Assembly: GCA_945876095.1 (NCBI GenBank)
Contig: CAMCMP010000021.1
Coordinates: 1 to 59,133, forward strand
DNA length: 59,133 nucleotides
DNA from: Chitinophaga pinensis
Lineage (GTDB): Bacteria > Bacteroidota > Bacteroidia > Chitinophagales > Chitinophagaceae
Reading direction: 5' to 3'
The notes beneath the pieces were generated by a model that searched no databases, was not told where the DNA came from, and was given only the letters and a program-made list of their open reading frames with translations. Below are positions 52,581-59,133 of the stretch, piece by piece (within the stretch, counting starts at the first letter, position 1; each line of letters starts with the position of its first letter). Position numbers and translations under genes: made by a program.

Positions 52581-55037
52581 ATGTTCAAAACACTATTAAC
52601 GATCTGCTTTATTGGGTTTCTGTCAACTATTTCAGCACAGGGAATTGTTAAATCTAAAAGCTCCTTAGGTACCATTTCGGGTAATATAATAGATGGTAAA
52701 ACTGGCAAACCATTGGCTTTTGCTGGCGTGAGTCTTCAGCGTCCTACCGACACAGCAGCATTTATTAACCGTGTAGCAGACAAAAATGGCGGATTTGATT
52801 TTCAGAAATTGAATCCAGATTATTATAAATTGTCTATCACTACTGTTGGGTACTCTACTTTAGCAATGGATAGTATTCGTGTACACAAAGACAAGTTAGA
52901 TATTTTTTTGGCAGACCTAAGGTTGAATGAGTCTACTACTGCCTTAAATGAGGTAATCATCTATGCCGAAAAGCCAATGATTGAAAGCAAAGAGGGAAAA
53001 TTAATTTTCAATGTTTCTGAGAGTCCTTTGAGTAGCGGAAGTAGTGCATCTGAGATGCTTCGTAATTTACCGTTAATGAATGTAGATGGGGATGGCACAC
53101 TTTTAATGCAGGGGAAGACTCCGCTAATTTTAATGGATGAGAAACCTGTAAATTTAAGTGGCCAACAGTTATCTGATTTACTAGAAAGTTTGCCGGCTAA
53201 TGTAATTGAAAAGGTAGAAATAATGAGTAACCCTCCACCTGAATATGCAACTTATCCTGGAGGCGTTATTAATATTATAACCAAAAAAGGCCGTATTGGT
53301 ATTTATGAAAGAATCGGTATCAGTAGTGGAACTAGAGGGGATAAAGGGATTTCTGGAAATTTTAATTATCGTACTAGTAAACTTAATTTAACTACCAGTT
53401 TAGGAGTTGGTAGTGGTATTGAAAAAGGCAATTCTTATTCCCACCGACAAAATATTTATACAGACTCAGTTAATTATTTTTATACGAATACTGAATTTTA
53501 TAATCGATATACCTATCCTAATATGCGGATACAGGGAGATTATGATTTCAATAAAAATACCAACGCAAGTTTAGTGTATCAAGGAAATTTAAATTACTTC
53601 GACAAGCATTCAGAAATCCTTTCTAAAAATCTGGATGATGATTTTAATTTATACAAAGCCAACACTCGTTCTAATCAATACAATGGTGATGGAAATAGTC
53701 ATTCCTTTTCAAGTTCTTATCAATGGAAAGGAAAAAATCCAGTTGAAAAATTGCAATTATGGAGTGGACTAAGTTTCAGTAAAAACAACAATGGCCGAGA
53801 TTTTTATCAGCAGTTTCTTCAAGCAAATTTTTTACCCACTGGCTTGGATTCTACTCAGGTACAGCTTACTGATAATTATGTTCGTTCTTTTTATATCAGT
53901 AGTAAGTATAACATGCCGCTCAATGACACCGGTACGATTTTTATTTCTACAGGGGCTTCTTACACAATCAATGCGCATCATAATATTTTAAGTACTAGTT
54001 ATTTAAATAAAATTGACAATAATTATATTACTGATGAAATGCTGAGTAATAATTTTTATTTTGATCAATCAATTATTACGCTCCGAACAGCATTGGTGCT
54101 TATTCTACCTAAAAAAATGAGAATAGTTTCAGGAGTACAGGCTGAACAGACCTTATCAGATTTTCAATTTGTAAAAGGAAATTCTGCCGATGCAAATAAT
54201 TCTTATTTGCGTCTATTGCCAAGCGTTACATTGTTTAAAGAATTTAATAAGCAATTCAATACAACCTTAGTTTATCGTGAAACTATTCGCAGGCCTGGTA
54301 TTCTAGAACTCAATCCCAATATCGATTATAGCGATCCATATAATATAAGATTTGGTAATCCTTTAATTACACCTGCATTAACTGGCAACTATGACCTTAA
54401 TATTAGTTATGTTAAAAGTAAATTCAATTTAAACGCTAATCTTGGGTATAACCATATTAAAAATGTATTCAGTTCTATTCGGACATTGATTGATAGTGGA
54501 AAAACACAAACTACTTATCAGAATATTTCAAATCAAGAAGAATTTTCTGGAAGTATGTGGGCAGGTATAACGGTGACAAGAAAGTTTAGAGTAAACGTGA
54601 GTGGTGGATATATTTATTATAAATTTAGTGAAAGAGAAAAATTATTATACCGATACGTGAATGGGGCAACTGAATATGCCACTATTAATTATTCCTATTC
54701 TCCTACTAAACTAACCACCATAGAGGCAAATAATCGCTATAGTAGTTATGTTAGTCCTCAAGGAAAAAGTAATAGCAATATAAATATAGGTCTTAGCGTA
54801 ATGCATAAATTTTTAAATAAAAAATTAATTGCATCTCTTTCTGCTTATGATCTTTTTGGCTCACAGACGTATAAAGGCTATTCAGTGGGTACTCATTTTA
54901 AAATTGATAGTTACAGCCAAAGCAATACCCAAAATTTCCGATTATCGATTAGTTATCAGATCAGCAAATCAATAATCAAAAGCAAGCTAGATGATAAACA
55001 GAAAAAAGAGGCATTGGATAAGTTAAGTCAACAATAA
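52581..55037 (+). CDS. Outer-membrane beta-barrel protein with regulatory plug (OMP_b-brl_3 type)
   Basis: An 818-residue outer-membrane protein related to TonB receptors. Signal peptide about 1-19; carboxypeptidase-regulatory-like domain about 30-115 (GNIIDGKTGKPLAFAGVSLQ, DKNGGFDFQKLNPDYY); plug about 120-235 (IYAEKPMIESKEGKLIFNVS, LLESLPANVIEKVEIMSNPP, ATYPGGVINIITKK); a long barrel of about 580 residues. Length and lack of a TonB box visible by eye fit the outer-membrane beta-barrel family 3, common in Bacteroidota with unknown cargo. It lies between the symporter and the cytochrome gene, so it may pass a glycan product across the outer membrane. No SusD is present. Confidence 0.87.
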   Translation: MFKTLLTICFIGFLSTISAQGIVKSKSSLGTISGNIIDGKTGKPLAFAGVSLQRPTDTAAFINRVADKNGGFDFQKLNPDYYKLSITTVGYSTLAMDSIRVHKDKLDIFLADLRLNESTTALNEVIIYAEKPMIESKEGKLIFNVSESPLSSGSSASEMLRNLPLMNVDGDGTLLMQGKTPLILMDEKPVNLSGQQLSDLLESLPANVIEKVEIMSNPPPEYATYPGGVINIITKKGRIGIYERIGISSGTRGDKGISGNFNYRTSKLNLTTSLGVGSGIEKGNSYSHRQNIYTDSVNYFYTNTEFYNRYTYPNMRIQGDYDFNKNTNASLVYQGNLNYFDKHSEILSKNLDDDFNLYKANTRSNQYNGDGNSHSFSSSYQWKGKNPVEKLQLWSGLSFSKNNNGRDFYQQFLQANFLPTGLDSTQVQLTDNYVRSFYISSKYNMPLNDTGTIFISTGASYTINAHHNILSTSYLNKIDNNYITDEMLSNNFYFDQSIITLRTALVLILPKKMRIVSGVQAEQTLSDFQFVKGNSADANNSYLRLLPSVTLFKEFNKQFNTTLVYRETIRRPGILELNPNIDYSDPYNIRFGNPLITPALTGNYDLNISYVKSKFNLNANLGYNHIKNVFSSIRTLIDSGKTQTTYQNISNQEEFSGSMWAGITVTRKFRVNVSGGYIYYKFSEREKLLYRYVNGATEYATINYSYSPTKLTTIEANNRYSSYVSPQGKSNSNINIGLSVMHKFLNKKLIASLSAYDLFGSQTYKGYSVGTHFKIDSYSQSNTQNFRLSISYQISKSIIKSKLDDKQKKEALDKLSQQ

Positions 55038-55267
55038 ATCATTTCTTTATAGGATCACCTTAACTAAAATTCAGCCAAAAATACAAGGAAATAAAATCGG
55101 TCTATCTAACCCATGCTGATTGAGCTTTTAAAAAATTAAATGATTGTCAATAATTAAATAAATAATATATTTATAGTTCAGAATTAGCCAATTAAATTCC
55201 AATTATTATATAAAGATTGTTTTTAATTTATTTAGTTACAACTATTGCTTATTTATAAATAAAAAAT

Positions 55268-57556
55268 ATGAAACTTAAAATCCAGTTAGTTTGTCAATTA
55301 TTAATTTGTTCTTTATTATTCAGCTGCGGACTAAAAAAGGGCAGTAAAAAACCTGAATTTGATCCAACTCCTTCCAGTGCTTATAATACGCCAGAAGAAA
55401 GTTTAAAGACCATGCATCTTCCCGAAGGATATCATATGGAGCTAGTGGCTAGTGAGCCGATGATTAAAGAGCCGGTTGCTATTACTTGGGATGCTAATGG
55501 CAGAATGTATGTAGCTGAAATGTTAACTTATATGCAAGATGCGGATGCCACAGGTGAGCAAATGTCTTTAAGTAGAGTCATGTTGTTGGAAGATACCACT
55601 CACGATGGCGTGATGGATAAGAGTTCAGTATTTATCGATAGTCTTTTGTTGCCAAGAATGATCCAATGTGTGGGTACCAAATTATTGGTCAATGAAACCA
55701 ATACGATCACTATTAAAAGTTATGAGGATACCGATGGAGATGGAAAAGCGGATAAGAAAAAAATAGTTTATCAAGATCCAACCTATTCAAGCAATGATGC
55801 TAATATGGAACATCAACGCAGTGGACTAGATTGGAATATTGATAACTGGATGTATGTAACCTATGAGGGTGCACGTTTTAGATATGAGAATGATTCAATC
55901 CGTATTGAAAAAATGCCAACAGGTGGTGATGGTCAATGGGGTCTTACTCATGATAATTATGGCCGATTATTTTATTCAAGTGCTGGTGGTGAAAATCCTG
56001 TATTAGGATTTCAAATTAACCCTGTTTATGGAAGATTAAATTTTCCTGATCAGTTTGGACCAGAGTTTCAAGAAGTGTGGCCAATTATTGCTACACCTGA
56101 TGTGCAAGGTGGTGCTGCCAGATTACGTGCTAATAATACTTTGAATCATTTTACTGCTGCTTGTGGTCAATCTATTTACAGAGGAGACGCATTTCCTAAA
56201 GATTTTATAGGAGATTATATTGTTTGTGAGCCAGTAGGAAGAATTATAAGAAGAGCTAAAGTATCCAATGTAAATGGGAAGACGTTATTAAAGAATGCCT
56301 ATAATCAAGAAGAATTTATATCCTCCTCTGATATGAATTTCCGTCCTTTAAATAGTGCTACTGGGCCGGATGGTAATTTATACATTGTTGATATCTACCG
56401 TGGAATTGTACAGCAAGGCAACTGGACTAAGAAAGAATCTTTTCTACGTAATAAAATTGACAGCTTAGAGCTTGCGAAAAATATTGGTCGCGGCCGTATT
56501 TATAGAGTGGTGCATGATGGAGAAAAGAAGGCAGCTCAACAACCGAATATGCTCAATGAATCACCTGCTACTTTAGTGAAATACTTAGGACATGCAAATG
56601 GTTGGTGGAGAGACAATGCTCAAAAGCTTTTAGTAATCAAAGGGGATAAATCAGTGATTCCTGCTTTGAAAGAAATAGCTACTTCAAAGCCTAGTTCATC
56701 TGATGATGACGCTGCTCATTTGGCAAGGATTCATGCACTTTGGACATTAGAGGGATTATATGGAATAGATCAAGAAATACTTGTTCATGCTTTAAATGAT
56801 CCAAATCCAAAAGTTAGAAAAGCAGCAGTTTGGATTAGTGAATCTTTTTTGAGTAAAAACAATGCTGAAATTACCAATGCAGTTTATAAAATGAAAGATG
56901 ATGCTGACTTTGATGTTCAAACACAAGTTATGTTATCGGTATACCATGTCAATAAGCAAAAATCGACTGCTGTTGTTAATGAAATGTTAGCTCATAAATC
57001 AAATAACGAGATGTTAACGGCGGTAAAAGATGCTATGGAAAAAAGAGAATTGGTGAAAAACCTTTCAGCAAGACTAGGCGATTTGCCTGCAAAGGTTAAA
57101 GGTCCTATTCTTAGTGGAGCAGTAACTTTCAGATCTACTTGTGCGACTTGTCATGGAGCAGATGGAAAGGGGATCGTCACTACAGGAAGTTCAATGCCAG
57201 CGCCTTCACTTGTTGGAGCAATACCTTTAGCTGTTGGAAATAAACACATGGCTATTGAAGTTATATTGAAGGGTTTAAAGGGGCCAATCAATGGTAAAAC
57301 ATATCCTTCTGAAATGCCTTCTCTAGCTTCCAATAGTAATAATTGGATCGCTAATGTGTTGACTTATGCTCGTTATGAATTTGGTGGTAACCGTGCAAAA
57401 AATAAACTTGATTCTCCACAGGTGTCTTCAAAAGAAGTGGCTAAGATTAGAAAAGATATGGAAGCCAGAACTGCCGCTTTTACAATTGAAGAATTAAAAA
57501 GAGTAAAAGACACCTCTTTAATAGCGCTTGCAAAAAGAGAAAGTCAGAAGAAATAG
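55268..57556 (+). CDS. PVC-type membrane-bound dehydrogenase with HEAT repeats and cytochrome c domain
   Basis: A 762-residue lipoprotein (lipobox SLLFSC, Cys20) of the PVC/PQQ-like sugar dehydrogenase group. Order: beta-propeller dehydrogenase domain about 50-430 (PEGYHMELVASEPMIKEPVA, ITWDANGRMYVAEM, GTKLLVNETNTI, DGDGKADKK), HEAT-like helical repeats about 440-600, and a C-terminal cytochrome c domain with CATCHG (about 623-628) and a later methionine ligand region. These enzymes oxidise sugars or alcohols outside the cytoplasm and pass electrons to heme. Abundant in Planctomycetes and also in Bacteroidota. Gene order puts it with the sugar genes. A hairpin follows its stop. Confidence 0.9.
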   Translation: MKLKIQLVCQLLICSLLFSCGLKKGSKKPEFDPTPSSAYNTPEESLKTMHLPEGYHMELVASEPMIKEPVAITWDANGRMYVAEMLTYMQDADATGEQMSLSRVMLLEDTTHDGVMDKSSVFIDSLLLPRMIQCVGTKLLVNETNTITIKSYEDTDGDGKADKKKIVYQDPTYSSNDANMEHQRSGLDWNIDNWMYVTYEGARFRYENDSIRIEKMPTGGDGQWGLTHDNYGRLFYSSAGGENPVLGFQINPVYGRLNFPDQFGPEFQEVWPIIATPDVQGGAARLRANNTLNHFTAACGQSIYRGDAFPKDFIGDYIVCEPVGRIIRRAKVSNVNGKTLLKNAYNQEEFISSSDMNFRPLNSATGPDGNLYIVDIYRGIVQQGNWTKKESFLRNKIDSLELAKNIGRGRIYRVVHDGEKKAAQQPNMLNESPATLVKYLGHANGWWRDNAQKLLVIKGDKSVIPALKEIATSKPSSSDDDAAHLARIHALWTLEGLYGIDQEILVHALNDPNPKVRKAAVWISESFLSKNNAEITNAVYKMKDDADFDVQTQVMLSVYHVNKQKSTAVVNEMLAHKSNNEMLTAVKDAMEKRELVKNLSARLGDLPAKVKGPILSGAVTFRSTCATCHGADGKGIVTTGSSMPAPSLVGAIPLAVGNKHMAIEVILKGLKGPINGKTYPSEMPSLASNSNNWIANVLTYARYEFGGNRAKNKLDSPQVSSKEVAKIRKDMEARTAAFTIEELKRVKDTSLIALAKRESQKK

Positions 57557-57588
57557 TTATTTACTTTTTAGTTGTTTTATCAACTTGT

Positions 57589-57626
57589 TTGATTAGAAAA
57601 TTCGGCTAACTGAATTTTCTAATCAA
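57589..57626. repeat. 15-bp hairpin, possible terminator
   Basis: TTGATTAGAAAATTC and its exact inverse surround an 8-nt loop. The following T tract is weak (CCTATTTT), so termination is likely but not sure. Confidence 0.6.
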
Positions 57627-57643
57627 CCTATTTTAAGCACACA

Positions 57644-58807
57644 ATGAAAATTATACCTAAACATTTTTATACCGGCGGCCTTCTCACCATTTTATATCTT
57701 GGTTTATTTATTTTTTATCAAAGGAATATCCCTACCCAAGAACTACTGATTGCCTTACCATTTGTAGCCATCATTTATTTTTTTCTTTTTAATGTTGGTA
57801 ATCCCGCTGTACAGATTCATTTGGAAGAGACAGGGTGGATGAATAAACAAAAATCACTTCTATTTCCTATTCTTCTGTGGTTTATACTAATCATCTATGT
57901 GGGCATTCATCATGAATCACCTTTTAAAGGTTCAGGAAGTCTGTTACCTTTTCTTTTTGTATTCCCTGTTCTTTATTATCAAGCTCATTCGAGAACTAAT
58001 ATTGGCAGGATAGACTACCTTATTTTACTTCTCTTTATAGTTCCTTTAACGCTGATTAATTTCGAGGGCGATACTACCTTGCCGGTTAAAGGCAATGGTT
58101 TTGGATCAATGTTTAAGATCTCTTGGGCATTGATGATGGTCTATGCTTTCGGACAGATTAGAAAAATAAAAGACATTGGATTTTACCCTATTTTCAAATC
58201 TTCTTTTTTAGGTATCGCACTTATTTCTTGGATTTCTTTTTTGGGATTTGTATATGTGATTGCCTGGACTTTTGGTTTTGTAAATCCTCATCCATTTGAA
58301 GAAATAATGAGGGATGGTTTTGCTAAATCGGTCTTAGAGATTATGCGTATTTGGATTGGCACGGCCATTTTCGAAGAATTATTTTTTAGGGGATTGTTGC
58401 AGAATATGTTGGCGCAACAAATCAATCAATCAGGTGCTTGGAAATCTTACTGGAAATATGGTATTGTCATCATCCTATTTTTATCCGCTTTGACTGCTTA
58501 TGCTTTGGCCATTGAATTAATATGGTTCCCTATTCTCATTGCGTTGGCATTGTTTACTGCTGCTTATTTTTTAGAAAAAAAGCAAGTACAAGCGGTTGGA
58601 ACTTATACAGCATTGGCAATCATTAGTATGATTTTTGGATTGGCACATTATCATAAAGGGTCAATTATATTTGTTGGATTGGCAGCGGTAGCTGGATGGG
58701 CCTATGGATATACTTACTTGAAAACAAAGAATGTTTTTTATGCCGCTTTAGTCCATTCCTTGGTTAACTTCTCTGAGTTTTTTTTCCAACTACACGACAT
58801 TAAATAA
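57644..58807 (+). CDS. CPBP-family intramembrane glutamic protease
   Basis: A 387-residue membrane protein with about 10 helices. The C-terminal CPBP (Abi) domain carries IFEELFFRGLLQNML (the EExxxR motif, Glu pair near residue 243), FGLAHYH and LVHSLVNFSEFF (the two histidine-bearing motifs). Family members are Rce1-like proteases or bacteriocin self-immunity proteins. The N-terminal six or so helices are extra relative to small CPBP proteins. It is 87 bp after the cytochrome gene, with a hairpin between. Substrate unknown. Confidence 0.9.
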   Translation: MKIIPKHFYTGGLLTILYLGLFIFYQRNIPTQELLIALPFVAIIYFFLFNVGNPAVQIHLEETGWMNKQKSLLFPILLWFILIIYVGIHHESPFKGSGSLLPFLFVFPVLYYQAHSRTNIGRIDYLILLLFIVPLTLINFEGDTTLPVKGNGFGSMFKISWALMMVYAFGQIRKIKDIGFYPIFKSSFLGIALISWISFLGFVYVIAWTFGFVNPHPFEEIMRDGFAKSVLEIMRIWIGTAIFEELFFRGLLQNMLAQQINQSGAWKSYWKYGIVIILFLSALTAYALAIELIWFPILIALALFTAAYFLEKKQVQAVGTYTALAIISMIFGLAHYHKGSIIFVGLAAVAGWAYGYTYLKTKNVFYAALVHSLVNFSEFFFQLHDIK

Positions 58808-58918
58808 AAAGCCCACGGTTTAAACCCTAGGCAATGAAATGCCACAATAGGTTCAAATTGAGTTTATCTATTTCATTATGATGTTTTATACAAGCCGTTG
58901 AAATGGTTATTTTGAATA

Positions 58919-58942
58919 TCATTTTCTCAAAAAATCTTCATA
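58919..58942 (+). repeat. 24-nt repeat, right copy
   Basis: Near-identical to 2516-2539, one mismatch, same orientation. It is followed immediately by the GC palindrome and the tRNA-like 3' end. Confidence 0.6.
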
Positions 58943-58956
58943 TCCGCCGCGGCGGA
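58943..58956. repeat. GC palindrome (TCCGCCGCGGCGGA)
   Basis: A perfect 14-bp palindrome directly before the T arm. It may be a recombination feature or the remains of a long variable arm of a tRNA. Confidence 0.6.
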
Positions 58957-58982
58957 CCCGGGTTCAAATCCCGGTCTCGCTA
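58957..58982 (+). other. 3' end of a tRNA gene (T arm plus acceptor strand), attachment-site-like
   Basis: CCGGG-TTCAAAT-CCCGG (58958-58974) is a perfect T arm with the conserved TTCAAAT loop; TCTCGCT (58975-58981) would be the acceptor 3' strand and A58982 the discriminator; CCA is not encoded. The upstream sequence does not form the anticodon or D arm, so only the 3' end of a tRNA is present. Integrases use exactly such tRNA ends as attachment sites, and their elements leave a copy of the end behind. Amino acid identity cannot be told. Confidence 0.6.
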
Positions 58983-59029
58983 AATGAAAATCAAGGACTT
59001 ACGTTAAATCGTGGGTCCTTTGTTGTTTT

Positions 59030-59064
59030 TGCGTGAGGTTTGTGTGAGGTTTTGCGTGAGGTTT
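59030..59064 (+). repeat. Three direct repeats (TGYGTGAGGTTT)
   Basis: Three copies begin at 59030, 59041 and 59053, that is, every 11-12 bp or one DNA turn. They lie downstream of the tRNA end and of an imperfect hairpin (GGACTTACG ... CGTGGGTCC, 58994-59018). Phased short repeats beside a tRNA end resemble integrase arm-binding sites. Confidence 0.65.
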
Positions 59065-59067
59065 TTG

Positions 59068-59133
59068 TCATTTCTTACCGAAAACACGAACTTTTAATGC
59101 TGATATTTCTACAGCGGTTAACACCTTTGGATC
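59068..59133 (-). CDS. C-terminal end of an unknown protein (partial)
   Basis: The minus strand is open from the window edge to TGA at 59068-59070, giving 21 residues ending SALKVRVFGKK. It is too short to name. Its position next to the tRNA end and phased repeats suggests a gene of an integrated element, if it is real. Confidence 0.3.
   Translation of the reverse strand, partial: DPKVLTAVEISALKVRVFGKK

Noticed and set aside
52581..55037. SusC partner of a SusD in a standard PUL
   Set aside because: No SusD-like gene anywhere in the window and the barrel type fits OMP_b-brl_3, not SusC.
58919..58982. A complete tRNA gene
   Set aside because: Only the T arm and the acceptor 3' strand form; upstream sequence cannot make anticodon and D arms.
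59030..59064. Phased repeats as part of a coding region
   Set aside because: A minus-strand peptide can be read here, but it begins inside the repeats and is low-complexity; a DNA-binding-site role is simpler.

Overview
The window looks like chromosomal DNA of a Bacteroidota bacterium, probably from the Chitinophagaceae or a near relative. The grounds are AT-rich coding sequence, secreted proteins with type IX secretion tails (a Por-type tail at 4912-7095, a gliding-motility/CHU_C-type tail at 29752-32067), two TonB-dependent outer-membrane proteins, -7 boxes of the TAnnTTTG type, and many signal-peptide glycan enzymes. The genus call is inference; no rRNA or complete tRNA is present.

Left part (1-11.5 kb): the end of a membrane protein gene, a TonB-dependent receptor, then a clearly GC-rich island (about 2.57-4.6 kb). 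The island holds a broken AraC-regulator fragment, a tandem-duplicated alpha/beta-hydrolase esterase and a cut-off signal-peptide ORF. It looks transferred from a Verrucomicrobiota/Kiritimatiellota/Lentisphaerota-type donor. A 145-150 bp repeat carrying a terminator hairpin and a promoter-like end occurs twice in the same orientation (4734 and 9720). It brackets a 5 kb segment with an FG-GAP secreted protein, a lipoprotein, a catalytic-domain-only tyrosine recombinase beside a cluster of perfect inverted repeats, a small acidic protein and a GNAT acetyltransferase. A Tat-exported Gfo/Idh/MocA oxidoreductase follows.

Middle part (11.5-32 kb): an OmpR/histidine-kinase pair next to a Usp-like protein and a SulP anion transporter; decayed toxin-antitoxin loci (two HigB-type, one YefM/YoeB-type); a DUF2256 mini zinc protein convergent with a TIGR03643 protein; a beta-propeller amidohydrolase; a SnoaL-like lipoprotein; a sugar isomerase-like TIM barrel; a fatty-acid hydroxylase; and an orphan TonB plug lipoprotein. 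Next comes an orphan eCIS-core (DUF4157) protein with a C-terminal domain resembling an ADP-ribosyltransferase toxin, followed by a histidine-rich pseudogene and an IS30 remnant. A lectin/PKD adhesin with a T9SS tail closes this part.

Right part (32-58.8 kb): a glycan-degradation neighbourhood without SusC/SusD. It holds a NagX-like acyltransferase, a GHL6-like hydrolase, Gfo/Idh/MocA, a GH67/GH20-like hydrolase, a sulfatase plus GH95 fucosidase operon, a sialidase-fold protein, an SSS symporter, an outer-membrane beta-barrel protein and a PVC-type cytochrome dehydrogenase. Together these suggest breakdown of a sulfated, fucose-containing glycan and uptake and oxidation of its sugars. A second sterol-desaturase-like enzyme, DUF1566 and small secreted proteins, a CASTOR/POLLUX-type channel and a CPBP protease are mixed in.

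Right edge (58.8-59.1 kb): the 3' end of a tRNA-like gene (T arm plus acceptor strand), a GC palindrome, three helically phased direct repeats and a 24-nt sequence also found at 2516. This looks like an integration attachment site. The best candidates for something new are the eCIS-core toxin, the minimal recombinase with its inverted-repeat array, and the cross-phylum esterase island.
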